IMG/VR virus record: IMGVR_UViG_3300032073_000354 | Coordinates: 1-20,072 of that record | DNA: 20,072 nt | Strand: one strand, 5' to 3' | DNA from: a virus | Shown: one piece after another, positions 9,301 through 17,662 of the stretch | Position numbering within the stretch: position 1 is the stretch's first letter | How the letters are laid out: every line of letters begins with the position of its first letter | Notes under the pieces: model-generated | Database searches by the model: none | What the model was told of the DNA's origin: nothing | What the model saw: the letters and a program-made list of their open reading frames with translations, nothing else | Made by a program: the position numbers and the translations under genes

Positions 9301-9599
9301 GCTCGATACTTACTTCTGCCGCTTTACCTACAGGTCAATTATGGATAACTGCAGATGGTAAAAATACTGTTAGTGCTACTAAAACAAATGAAATTTGGAG
9401 TAAGTTAAAAAGTCATAATAGCTCTCCTGCAGCCATTAAAACTAACTTTAAAAAGCTTCATCAAACTTTTGTAAGACAAAAGAAAAATGGCGACTTACCG
9501 TCTATGAGTTTAAAAAAGTCTAAAGAAAATGAGTTTTCTGTTTGGGTAATGAAAACATTAAACGATAAAGAAGCATTAGAAGTAATTTTATCAGAATAA
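6384..9599 (+). CDS. Large internal virion protein with N-terminal GH108 peptidoglycan hydrolase
   Basis: A 1071-aa protein with ATG six bases after AGGAG (6373-6377). Residues 10-160 match glycoside hydrolase family 108 followed by its peptidoglycan-binding partner (PG_binding_3): LLKTEGGYVNN with probable catalytic Glu20, then DRGGKTKFGIT, and later QVFDIAVNSGPGTAIKLIQ and KQDGVIGPNTIKAA. Residues about 170-700 are low-complexity, rich in Gln, Pro and acidic residues, with PPP runs, and look mostly unfolded or extended. The C-terminal part (about 740-1071) is more globular and unrecognised. Such an enzyme on a huge virion protein would open the peptidoglycan layer locally during DNA entry, as the lytic transglycosylase of T7 gp16 does. 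The size and neighbours argue against a free endolysin. The hydrolase call is strong; the virion location is inferred. Confidence 0.75.
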   Translation: MSVDSKDPFDGYFQKLLKTEGGYVNNKNDRGGKTKFGITLNTLKSVNPKATEKDLRGLSKEQAKKIYKDEFYLRYRINELPAYIREQVFDIAVNSGPGTAIKLIQELAGVKQDGVIGPNTIKAASLVTNNKLADRRQQLYNAIVEKDPTQEEFIDGWTNRANSFRDKEMTQEGPTSESTTSTETSLSDADLASMNLDSDLLGQYYDMGNSRTESRVSNLIEQQKVRDKLKQNQLDLAVAGGEGKTFRQQERESLLQDLKRLQKDPLTAPDYNKNILYSGFDYGPAVPPVISTEIPGEQLTVPLENTVQPLSTPPPSLEPSKEDLLYKRNSLLQAPPEFNDGTNKVKYYEDGINFAGLDYDSPVLIKQYDNYLNSLNRGVAPTDVQKAANDRVLLLAKQQENQEEIDLLNKRMAIQAGDSVGAEFNAAQLAQLTHQANVLNSPEFANLPPPPEEALGFDFVPRIIDNNKPREVVQAGLVPPALEEAVSKVSSVPSALPTTTSQLIMSQPPVIETEFDVANQENSSFDINDTMRGVFEPIGEIIQNNPLKDAIRAGRKTMQQEKQLDNFFNQQIVNQSKGVPGGNLPVPKEIPGFDPNNLFNKKPPPSDLLENEIPPITETESEVTSAGSPPVLPEGNFDPGISGDTGFDNGRGLAVTSTGIQFNGKLVATPTLPEERQQIAKQLGQDEKSIGKKITPFLKKWFGIEGEDLSRALGLYLMSRLTGASHEGSMRWAGKTALDTSAKRQALEAKTTLANAEKDKTIEALVDAGYTEASARSYVQTKLDDVLVRSGSRSGALKETGNSVQVGIRGLPGFTYANGYEVEDPSGNKYNVFRVPNSVFRDPKPGFKTVNESQLAQLIANATGGNGRIVPYDKSMDTQEGRTKAAIDFTDGVYKTYVKELFTGADDKVRRQIPTAYSSVARWMQDTMEYKFYEPGIQQEAQVVLLTAMKDMRNDLDSGRISNVDDATPYVKRSILTSAALPTGQLWITADGKNTVSATKTNEIWSKLKSHNSSPAAIKTNFKKLHQTFVRQKKNGDLPSMSLKKSKENEFSVWVMKTLNDKEALEVILSE

Positions 9600-9606
9600 G
9601 ATAAAT

Positions 9607-9611
9607 AGGAG
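9607..9611 (+). promoter_or_regulatory. Shine-Dalgarno AGGAG for the 1365-aa gene
   Basis: AGGAG lies in the 18-base gap after the previous stop codon and six bases before ATG 9618. It supports this start, which places the nuclease-like domain at the very N-terminus. Confidence 0.75.
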
Positions 9612-9617
9612 AGTAAA

Positions 9618-12600
9618 ATGTCAAACATTGATTCACTTAAAGCTGCTGTTGCAGAATTAAAAGCAGAAGGTGGTTTTGGAGAAGAAGGCATATACAAGGA
9701 TGGTATTCAAGTAATAGATGGGGATACTATTAAGGATGAAGAAGGAACTATTAGACTATCAGGTATTGATACTTCTGAAACACCTCACCTAAATCCTTAT
9801 ACTTTAGATTATGCTCCTGGCGGTGAAATCAAAGGCATACTTCAAACAGGAGAAACTGCTAACTTGATTGGTCAAGGCTTCAACCAGCCTTACCGATCAG
9901 GCGAGCAGGGTTATTTTGGTAGAGATCTTGGAGACCTTAGTAAAGAAGATGGTACTAGTTTAACTAAGACTTTACTTTCTCAAGGGTTAGCAGATCCTTC
10001 TTTGTATGCTACTCAAGATGAGTTGGCAATAAATAATATAGGGGCATTAGATAGAGCACAAAGAAAAGCTACTAGTCAAATGAACGAAGCAGACAAAAGA
10101 CGTTCTGTATTATTAGAAGCAGCTAGTTTAACTATAGGAGGAAATCCTTTTCTTCTTAAAGACACGGCTGCAACAGAAGCATACTATGCTGCTGCTCCAA
10201 ATATGTTTAGGGGCGTAGCAATGCAACGCTCTGATCGTACTATAATGAACGAAACTAAAGGTTGGCAAATTGACGATGCCTTTGCTATGGGTAAAACTAA
10301 TGGTAAAATTGGCGGCTATGCTTTTACACAACTAGTAGGAGACTTAGTAGGGTTAGATGGTTTATCTGATTTTGGAGAAGCCAACGCCGCTAGGCTCAAA
10401 AGAGAAATGCAAGACTTACCTCAACTTAGAGATATGGAAGCCTTTGATGAAAATGGAGAATGGACTTTAGATGGTATTAGTGAGTTTAGTAACTATGTAT
10501 TTAGTAATGCAGCTGCTAGTGCGCCCTTAATGGGAGTAACTATTGCTTCTCTCTATGCAGCACCCTTTACTTGGGGAACATCTTTAGCTATACCTGCAGC
10601 AATGTATTCAGGAATGACTTATGATGCACAAAACACAAAAGACGTAGGAAAAGCTTTAACTTCAGGAACTTTCCAAGCAGCCTTAGATATAATAGGAGTC
10701 AGGGGTGTAAACCCAATGAAGCTATTTACTTCTGCAGGACGCAAAAGTGCAATAACAAAAATAGCTGCTCAGAAAAAGATATCTGAAGAAGCAGCAGAGG
10801 CTTTATTATCGCAGGCAATTAAAGATCAGACAGGTAACTTTTTATCTACTACAGGTAGAGCACTATCTAAGTCAGCAAAAGTTGGTAAAAACATAGGTAA
10901 AGGTGCTTTGTATGAAGGCATTACTGAAACCACTCAGGAAGCAATTGCTCTCTGGGGAGAAGGTAATTTAGTCACACCTCAAGAAGTTAAGAATAGAATG
11001 CTTAATGCAATTGTTGCAGGTGGTACTCTTGGTGCAGGTTTTACTAGTGTTGCAGAACTTTCTTCCGGTATAAAATCTTCTAATATTACTAAAGGTAATC
11101 AGCTAGCAGACAAAACTGCTGCTCAATTAACTAACTCTCAAGATATGGAAGACTTTGGTAAAGTATTAGATGTTAATGAAGCTATAGATAAAATTAAAAC
11201 TACAAAAATTTCAGTAGAAGAAGTTAAGGATGAACCAGTAGTTAAAAAAGTTAAACCTTATAGAAACCCTAATGATGGCTTTGATGAATTTAGAATAAAA
11301 GCAGAAGAGCAAGTAATTTCTACTAACGGAGTAATTAGTCACCGTGTTGATGCTCGAGTTAAAGCACTAAAAGAAAACGTAGGTCCTGAAGCAGCAACAG
11401 CATACGCTATGGCTGCTCAAGCTAAATCGGATGAAATGATTGCAGATAGAGCGAATAAAAATAAAGCAGCTGCAAAAAAATTAAAAGTAAAACGTAGTAC
11501 AGTAGTAACCAATGAAAATGACGCAACAGAAGGAATGTCACTAAAAGAACAGGCAGCAGCTAGGTCTAAAGAAAAAGAAGATAAAGCTCTTTTAGATAAC
11601 GTAGGAGATGCAGTACCGTATTTATGGCAAGCTTCCTTAGAAAATAAATTAAAAGCTTATAAGACAGGTAAGTACGGATCAATGTTATGGAGTCTTTTAG
11701 TTGGAAAAAATGGTCGTGCTGGTCGTAATTTTGAAGAGGCACGTAGACAAAATAGTGCAGACATTGTTAGTAATAAGTATTTAGATCCTGTAGAGGGTCC
11801 GAGTAATCTTGGTTTTCAAAATACTAGAGAACTTTCAAACTCAGTAGAAGCTAGTAAAGAGGCTATTACAAGAATACTTAGACAAGCAAGAACTGTAGAA
11901 GATGTTAGAGTTATAGCAGCTAAAGAAAATATAGATTCTAGATTACTTCCTTTTATTACTGCAATATTTGAAAAGAACTTGGCAATAAGAGCAGACACAG
12001 GAATAAAAGAAGCTAACTTGTTAGAAAAAACTTTTAACAAAAGTTATATTTATAGAAATCAAAAGAAATTTATTGCTATGCTACAAACAGAATTAGGTGT
12101 TAGTGCTGAAGTTGCTATAGATATTACTCAGGCAATAATAAAAAATGAAGACTATACAAATCCAGATGATGCTTTAAGTGGTCTTTTAAACTTATCTTCT
12201 GCTCCAGATAAAGGCGCAGTGAAAAAATATGCTCAGTATAAAGATGTATTTAATGAATATCTTATGTCAAATATAATGGACAATGTACAGGCTAATGCAG
12301 TAAAATTTGGTAATGTCAAAGCTAATATAGATTATATTGGAGAAAATGGAAGTATAATTTCAAAAGGTTTAGATTTAATGAAGGCTAACAATGAAGTTGA
12401 TAGCGAAGAAAAAGCAAAATTAGCTTATGAATTAGATAAATTTTTACAACAAATTTCTGGAGAATATCATAGAGTAGACAACAGAATGTATAATACTGCA
12501 GTAAATAATGTTTCTCTATTATCTATGGTATCTATGTTACCTATGGCAGCAATTTCTTCTCTTACAGAATCAGCTTTAGTTATTTTTAGTAGTCCAAGAC

Positions 12601-13715
12601 CTTTATATGCTGCCTGGAAAATGAGTCAGTTTACTGCTAAAGAGTTTGTAGCTATTGCCAACGAAGGATTAACCGCGCTTTCTAATGGTAGAATTCCTAT
12701 GAAAGATTATTTTCACAGAGAAATGTTAAGAAAGTCAGGGTATCTATTAGAAACACAGGGTGCTGCGGCAAGACTAGGCGTTGACTCTAGTCCTTCTCAA
12801 GCTAGATTTGTACAAAGCTTTTTTAAAGTTAATGGACTTACATCCTTAACAAACATACAACGTGTTACTGCATTAGTTATGGCTGAAGACGCAGTTAATC
12901 ACTGGGTAGATCAAGCAGTGTTACAAAAAGGTGTTAATAATAGACTATATACAGAGGCATATGATAATTTAAGTTTCTTAGGAGTAAATCCTGAAATAAT
13001 GATAGAACACAAAGAAAGTTATCATGGTCTAAATGATTCTCTTAACTCTGTTATAGGTTCTTTATCTATGGCAGATAGAGAAAAATTATATTTAGAACAA
13101 ATGGAAGTTGCTAAAACAAGATTTGTAGATCAAAGAGTAATACAGCCCTTTAAAGGAAATAGACCTGAATTTTATTCAGATCCTAGATTTCGTTTATTTA
13201 CTATGTTTCAAGGTTTTATTAGTACTTTCACTGCTAATGTTTTACCTATGCTTTATGGACAAGCTTTTTCAAAAAATAGTCTTCCAGAAGCAAGAGTAAA
13301 AGCTATAACTACAATGGCAGCAATGATTGCCTTTACTTATTTTGCTCAAAATTTAAAAGATGCGTTAAAGGGTAAAGATGAAGATGACGACTTACCTCCG
13401 TTTAAAGAATTTTTAAGAACTCTTTATGGATCAGGACTAGTAGGCACAGTAGAAAGGCCACTTACAGCAATAATGCCTTTGTATGGAAATAATTCTGATA
13501 CAGGAAAATTAATAGAAGCTATGTTAGGTCCTACTGCAGGTGCTGTAACTGACTCAGTAATAGGAGAATCACCACAATTATCTTATGTAGATAATTTTGT
13601 AGGCATTTTTTCAGATGCTATGGGAGACGATCAATCAAGAATACCTCGTGATCTCTTAAAAGCAACCCCAGCAAACGTATTTAAAAATTGGTTGGCACCA
13701 ATGGAAAAGGAGTAA
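9618..13715 (+). CDS. Giant ejection protein with N-terminal staphylococcal-nuclease-like domain
   Basis: A 1365-aa protein. Residues about 26-130 read as an SNase/thermonuclease domain: VIDGDTI with Asp36, IRLSGIDTSET with Arg46, Asp51, Thr52 and Glu54, and YFGRDLGDL with Arg102. These align with D21, R35, D40, T41, E43 and R87 of staphylococcal nuclease, so all catalytic and metal-binding positions are kept. A following LLSQGLADP also matches the family. The rest resembles a T7 gp16-type channel protein: hydrophobic stretches near 298-330, 965-990, 1190-1216 and 1230-1247, separated by long helical, charged regions, with a YEGITETTQEA segment near 435. No signal peptide is present. Likely role: packed in the capsid and ejected through the envelope. 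Whether the nuclease acts on host DNA, on RNA or not at all cannot be seen. Confidence 0.68.
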   Translation: MSNIDSLKAAVAELKAEGGFGEEGIYKDGIQVIDGDTIKDEEGTIRLSGIDTSETPHLNPYTLDYAPGGEIKGILQTGETANLIGQGFNQPYRSGEQGYFGRDLGDLSKEDGTSLTKTLLSQGLADPSLYATQDELAINNIGALDRAQRKATSQMNEADKRRSVLLEAASLTIGGNPFLLKDTAATEAYYAAAPNMFRGVAMQRSDRTIMNETKGWQIDDAFAMGKTNGKIGGYAFTQLVGDLVGLDGLSDFGEANAARLKREMQDLPQLRDMEAFDENGEWTLDGISEFSNYVFSNAAASAPLMGVTIASLYAAPFTWGTSLAIPAAMYSGMTYDAQNTKDVGKALTSGTFQAALDIIGVRGVNPMKLFTSAGRKSAITKIAAQKKISEEAAEALLSQAIKDQTGNFLSTTGRALSKSAKVGKNIGKGALYEGITETTQEAIALWGEGNLVTPQEVKNRMLNAIVAGGTLGAGFTSVAELSSGIKSSNITKGNQLADKTAAQLTNSQDMEDFGKVLDVNEAIDKIKTTKISVEEVKDEPVVKKVKPYRNPNDGFDEFRIKAEEQVISTNGVISHRVDARVKALKENVGPEAATAYAMAAQAKSDEMIADRANKNKAAAKKLKVKRSTVVTNENDATEGMSLKEQAAARSKEKEDKALLDNVGDAVPYLWQASLENKLKAYKTGKYGSMLWSLLVGKNGRAGRNFEEARRQNSADIVSNKYLDPVEGPSNLGFQNTRELSNSVEASKEAITRILRQARTVEDVRVIAAKENIDSRLLPFITAIFEKNLAIRADTGIKEANLLEKTFNKSYIYRNQKKFIAMLQTELGVSAEVAIDITQAIIKNEDYTNPDDALSGLLNLSSAPDKGAVKKYAQYKDVFNEYLMSNIMDNVQANAVKFGNVKANIDYIGENGSIISKGLDLMKANNEVDSEEKAKLAYELDKFLQQISGEYHRVDNRMYNTAVNNVSLLSMVSMLPMAAISSLTESALVIFSSPRPLYAAWKMSQFTAKEFVAIANEGLTALSNGRIPMKDYFHREMLRKSGYLLETQGAAARLGVDSSPSQARFVQSFFKVNGLTSLTNIQRVTALVMAEDAVNHWVDQAVLQKGVNNRLYTEAYDNLSFLGVNPEIMIEHKESYHGLNDSLNSVIGSLSMADREKLYLEQMEVAKTRFVDQRVIQPFKGNRPEFYSDPRFRLFTMFQGFISTFTANVLPMLYGQAFSKNSLPEARVKAITTMAAMIAFTYFAQNLKDALKGKDEDDDLPPFKEFLRTLYGSGLVGTVERPLTAIMPLYGNNSDTGKLIEAMLGPTAGAVTDSVIGESPQLSYVDNFVGIFSDAMGDDQSRIPRDLLKATPANVFKNWLAPMEKE
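13708..13712 (+). promoter_or_regulatory. Shine-Dalgarno AGGAG that fixes the 13718 start
   Basis: AGGAG overlaps the last codons of the upstream gene and lies five bases before ATG 13718. An in-frame TTG at 13688 has no such site, so ATG 13718, two bases after the previous stop, is preferred. Confidence 0.8.
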
Positions 13716-13717
13716 CT

Positions 13718-16700
13718 ATGGCTAAATCACTTAATCCAGGAAAATTTTCACCTAGCGTGGAAGTTCCAGACGCAGGTACTCCTGCACCAGTAGAAGGATT
13801 ATCTCCTGAGTTATTACAACAAGTAATGGCAGCAGGAATTTCTCCTGAAATATTAATCCAACAATTACAAGCACAACAACAAGGGGCAACACAAGCGGTT
13901 GCTCCTGTTGTAAATCCTTTGGAAGACTTAGAAAGAGGAGGTGTTGCGCCACAACCAATTAGTCCTTTTTTAGATCCAGCTGGACAACAACCTCCTGCAA
14001 ATGCTCCGCAGCCTGTTGTTCCCGATCTTCAATCAACTCCAGAAGGAGTTAATATTTTAACAGATCAAGGAACAGTAGGAACAACTGCAGACCTTAGACA
14101 AGCACAGATAGATCAATTTAACACAGAAGAAGCTGAAAGAGCAAGAGGTGCAATTGGTTTTAACCAGTCCACTAGGCAACAATTTGATGAAGCTTACTCA
14201 GAAGCTTTAGCTCCTGGAAAAATAGGAGACTTACATAGGCTAGGTCGAGTAGTATCTGATGCCAGTATTGAAGGTAGATATAAAATAAAAGATTCATTAG
14301 GAATTTTACCCGAAAATGCTACTCCAGTAGAGTTAGTATCTAAAGGACTTAAAGCTTCTCCTGTAGAGGCAGTTAATGCTACTACCTTTGCTTTTTTAAA
14401 AATGTCAAATGCTTTATCAGCACGACAAAAAATTCTTGATGAAGGAGGAGAAGATCCTGCTGATACTGATGAAATACTTTCTCTTGCAGAAATAGATGCC
14501 TTACTTACTAGATCAGAGGGAGGCAGAGTTGCAATAGAAGCAGACACTTTAGATGGTATACTTGCAGGTTATACTAAAAGTACTCTTGATAGAGTTAGAA
14601 ATGCAGATAGTGGACCAACAAATCAACCAAAATTAGTAGGCAATGCACAAGCTAAAATGTTAATTAATTCTGGTTTATTAGAAGAAACTTTTTTTCAACC
14701 AGAAAATCCTAAAGGTGAAATAATTAACCCAGATAGTGTACCTATAAAAGGTTATCAAGTTACTGAGAGAGGAGCAATGGTTGCTTATGAGTTAAAAGAA
14801 CTTTCAGATTATAATAAAAGAGAGTATTCTGAGGAAGCAGGATACTCTCCTCAATCTGAGTCTAAAGCAATAAACCAACCTTTTCCTAGACGTAATGCAG
14901 TTAAAGTTCATGGTAAAACTCCTGGCACCTCAGTTGGTGCTTATAACTTGAGTAAACCTAAGGCTAAAAAGAAGGCTGCTGGAGAAAAGTCAAATCAAAA
15001 TACAGCGATTTATCAGTATGCAGAGGATTATAGACAAAGTCCAGCTAGAATGAATCCTAGAGTTATAACAGCTGCTGAAAAGTATGTTGAATATTTTAAA
15101 CAAGCTAGATCAATTAAAGAAGCAGGAGGTACTTTAACTCCGCAACAAAATAGATTGCTTGAAAACATTACTAAATTTATGAAGCTAGAAAGAGTTCCTT
15201 CAGATGCACCAGGAAGTCCTTCAAAATTAATGGCAGCAGAAAGAGCTATACAAGGTGCAAAAATGGTTGACGGGTTTATGCTACGTCATGTAGAACAACA
15301 TGGTAACTTGCTTAGATTAACTAATCAAACTGCTAATTTAAATGAACAAGAATATCCTAGAGTACATAAAGGTGCTATGGAAGGTCGTCCTCAAAATTAT
15401 GTTTTTACTGATCTTAAAATAAAATCACCTAAAGAACCAGTAATTTCTCAATCAGATTTTGCAGACTATAAAAGATGGGTAAATTCAAATGGAGATACAC
15501 CTCCCAGTATAAACATAAAGCGTACAGCTATGTTGATAGGATTAGGCTCTTGGATAGTTCCAGGATCAAGAATTAATACTACTGAATTTTTAGTAGAGAA
15601 TTTTACTATGGGTAAGCTAAGAGAATTTGGCGAGAAAGGAGATGTTCTTCAAAGATTTGTTAACGATCCTGCTGCATTAAAAGAAGAAGAGTTTATTTCA
15701 AAATTAAATGACTTTATAGAAACAGATATTTCTATAGACAAAGGAAAAATAAATGGATTTATTGCAAAAGCTTCTTTTGTTGCAGGAGATATTATTAAAG
15801 CTTTAGACAATGCTAGTCTTAGTGAACCTATTAGCTTAAATTTTAGCCCAGTTGCACCTTCAGGAGATATGTCTTCTGCTGGACTTACTCTTATGGCTTT
15901 TGATAAAGGAGACTTTGAAACAATTTCTCATGTAGGATTAATGTATACCCCTGATGGAACTTTAATGTTTGAAAAAGGTAACCCAAGAAAGATGCTTCTT
16001 GGTGAAATTACTTCTGGTTTAAAATTAAATCCAAAAACAATTCTTGGAATAAGTTCTTCTCAACAAGCAGAACTTGCAGAAGCCTTGACACCAAGATTTA
16101 ATAGTGAAGAAGGTGATGCTGGTTTTGCAGATGATTTTGGTAAAGGAGCATTAATGGTTTCTGGCTACGGTAAGTCTAGATTTTTTATGCAACCTCAAGC
16201 TAAATCTTTTTTAGAAAAGTATCCTGCTGTTGCAGAAGTATTTGATAGAGTAGCTGCAGAAAGCGATAACTATGATTCTGGAGTAGCATTAGCGAATGAA
16301 GCTATTGGTTATGGCTTACAAAGAATTAACAAATCATGGTATGCACAAATGTTAAAAAATCAAGCAACAGCAGCCATGCTTCTTGGATTTAACTTGTCAG
16401 GAAATCTATCAGATGGAAGTAAATTAAGAGTAGGAGTTAAAGAGCATACGCCCTTAAAAGATTCAGGTTATGAGTTTAAAAACCCAGAAGGAGAAGTAGT
16501 TACTACAGGAGATTTATTTAATCCTATTCCTTCTGACTCACCTAGAGCAAGATCTCCTTTAAAGTGGGATAAAGATACAGAATCTTATGCTAAGAAAAGA
16601 ATAGGTTCCTCTCAAATAAATACTGTTACTGTGTTACAAGGTATTCCTAGAGAAGTAGAAGTAAATGCAATTGCTCATAAAAGAGTTCAAGCTCGTCTTC

Positions 16701-17338
16701 AAGATCCAAATATTTATTTTGGAAATATTCACGATAATATTATGGGAGACCCAGAGTATATGGCTTTGTTTCAACATGAAGTAAAAGCTGCTTTAAAACA
16801 AGTTACAAAACATGACCTTCAAAAAACTATAATAGATAGTTTTGAAGAGAATGCACAAAAAGTTCTAAGGCGTATAAAAGCAATGGATTCTGAGATAGTA
16901 ATTGGTGCAAGCTCAAAAGATCCTGCTTTATCTGGTTGGATAGAATACTTAGATGAAGTATATGCAGAGTATAAAGAAAATCTATTAAAAGATTCTAACT
17001 ATGAATCCTTTAAATGGAGTAACGCTCGAACAGAAAAGCTATTAAGAAAAGCTTATAGAGGTGGCGAAGGAATTTGGAAACCATTAGGAAAACCAGGAGT
17101 AACTCAATCAATTGGTGGCACTGTTTTAGAAGAAAGACAACCAAGTGAAACAGTAGCTATGGTTGTTTCCAGAGATACTCTTTTAAAGTTTATAAGCTCT
17201 GAACTTATGTTTCCTTTGCAAGAAACTATTAGAAGCAAAAATAAAACTGATTTATATACTAGACCAAAATTATTTAATGAAACATTTGAGTTTTTAGAAA
17301 ATAATGAACAAGGTTGGATGAAAATTGGTAGACCATAA
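13718..17338 (+). CDS. Large virion protein with a divergent single-subunit RNA-polymerase-like C-terminal half
   Basis: A 1206-aa protein, last gene of the late operon. Residues 1-130 are Pro/Gln rich. The middle is helical and unrecognised. From about 600 onward the order of T7/N4-type polymerase motifs appears: PGSR with Arg618 and then ENFTMGKLREF (compare GRVY...NPQGND in T7); LNFSPVAPSG at 707-716, where motif A would be; KGALMVSGYG with Lys809 and Tyr817 (T7 motif B is K-x7-YG); and GNIHDN with His1005-Asp1006 (motif C HD). Spacings R to A 92, A to B 99 and B to C 197 compare with 112, 94 and 181 in T7. Against full activity, the motif-A aspartate appears as Ser710 and the motif-B arginine as Asp805. 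It may be a very divergent virion polymerase of N4 type, a degenerate copy, or a chance match. The virion role is inferred from position. Confidence 0.5.
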   Translation: MAKSLNPGKFSPSVEVPDAGTPAPVEGLSPELLQQVMAAGISPEILIQQLQAQQQGATQAVAPVVNPLEDLERGGVAPQPISPFLDPAGQQPPANAPQPVVPDLQSTPEGVNILTDQGTVGTTADLRQAQIDQFNTEEAERARGAIGFNQSTRQQFDEAYSEALAPGKIGDLHRLGRVVSDASIEGRYKIKDSLGILPENATPVELVSKGLKASPVEAVNATTFAFLKMSNALSARQKILDEGGEDPADTDEILSLAEIDALLTRSEGGRVAIEADTLDGILAGYTKSTLDRVRNADSGPTNQPKLVGNAQAKMLINSGLLEETFFQPENPKGEIINPDSVPIKGYQVTERGAMVAYELKELSDYNKREYSEEAGYSPQSESKAINQPFPRRNAVKVHGKTPGTSVGAYNLSKPKAKKKAAGEKSNQNTAIYQYAEDYRQSPARMNPRVITAAEKYVEYFKQARSIKEAGGTLTPQQNRLLENITKFMKLERVPSDAPGSPSKLMAAERAIQGAKMVDGFMLRHVEQHGNLLRLTNQTANLNEQEYPRVHKGAMEGRPQNYVFTDLKIKSPKEPVISQSDFADYKRWVNSNGDTPPSINIKRTAMLIGLGSWIVPGSRINTTEFLVENFTMGKLREFGEKGDVLQRFVNDPAALKEEEFISKLNDFIETDISIDKGKINGFIAKASFVAGDIIKALDNASLSEPISLNFSPVAPSGDMSSAGLTLMAFDKGDFETISHVGLMYTPDGTLMFEKGNPRKMLLGEITSGLKLNPKTILGISSSQQAELAEALTPRFNSEEGDAGFADDFGKGALMVSGYGKSRFFMQPQAKSFLEKYPAVAEVFDRVAAESDNYDSGVALANEAIGYGLQRINKSWYAQMLKNQATAAMLLGFNLSGNLSDGSKLRVGVKEHTPLKDSGYEFKNPEGEVVTTGDLFNPIPSDSPRARSPLKWDKDTESYAKKRIGSSQINTVTVLQGIPREVEVNAIAHKRVQARLQDPNIYFGNIHDNIMGDPEYMALFQHEVKAALKQVTKHDLQKTIIDSFEENAQKVLRRIKAMDSEIVIGASSKDPALSGWIEYLDEVYAEYKENLLKDSNYESFKWSNARTEKLLRKAYRGGEGIWKPLGKPGVTQSIGGTVLEERQPSETVAMVVSRDTLLKFISSELMFPLQETIRSKNKTDLYTRPKLFNETFEFLENNEQGWMKIGRP

Positions 17339-17340
17339 AT

Positions 17341-17390
17341 AAAAAACCCCTACAGAATTTAAATTAAATTTTCTGTAGGGGTATTTTTTT
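17341..17390. terminator. Bidirectional intrinsic terminator between convergent operons
   Basis: An 11-bp perfect stem pairs CCCCTACAGAA (17347-17357) with TTCTGTAGGGG (17371-17381) around a 13-base AT loop. On the + strand it is followed by seven T (17384-17390). On the - strand the six A at 17341-17346 give a T run after the same hairpin. It starts two bases after the last late gene's stop codon and so ends both transcripts. Confidence 0.92.
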
Positions 17391-17661
17391 ATATTAATCT
17401 TTCAAAACCTTTTAAAGCTTCTTTTTTAAGAGCATCTGCATGGCTATGTGCTGTTTTTTCATCATAACCTTTTATTAGCATATAATCTCTTTTATTTTGT
17501 TCATACAACATATCAATAGCGTATCTAGGTCCTTTCTCAGTAAATAAATATTTATCTGGGATAACTATTCCTGTTGACTCAGCAAAATCTTTTTGCCACT
17601 GAAGGTCATCATAATTTTGTCCTTCTAGTGCTGCTTTATTAAACGATTTACGTTTATCCAT
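17389..17661 (-). CDS. Small phage protein of unknown function (90 aa)
   Basis: A 90-aa, charged, soluble-looking protein. Its ATG (17661-17659) has AGGAA at 17673-17669 seven bases upstream, and it begins one base after the stop of the previous gene, so it is co-translated with the 82-aa gene. Visible parts are a basic start (MDKRKSFNKAAL), a central EKGPRYAIDMLYEQNKRDYM and a helical C-terminus with AHSHADALKKEALKGFERLI. No membrane segment, cysteine cluster or known motif is seen. Its stop codon overlaps the T run of the terminator, so it is the last gene of the polymerase operon. I do not recognise the family. Clean ribosome-binding site and packing make it a real gene. Confidence 0.65.
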   Translation of the reverse strand: MDKRKSFNKAALEGQNYDDLQWQKDFAESTGIVIPDKYLFTEKGPRYAIDMLYEQNKRDYMLIKGYDEKTAHSHADALKKEALKGFERLI

Positions 17662-17662
17662 T

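Noticed and set aside
13688-13717. TTG start at 13688 for the 1206-aa gene
   Set aside because: ATG 13718 has AGGAG at a good distance, while the TTG start would overlap the previous gene and lacks a site.
14194-14547. A 117-aa frame on the - strand within the 1206-aa gene
   Set aside because: It is a shadow of a continuous, well-started gene and has no features of its own.
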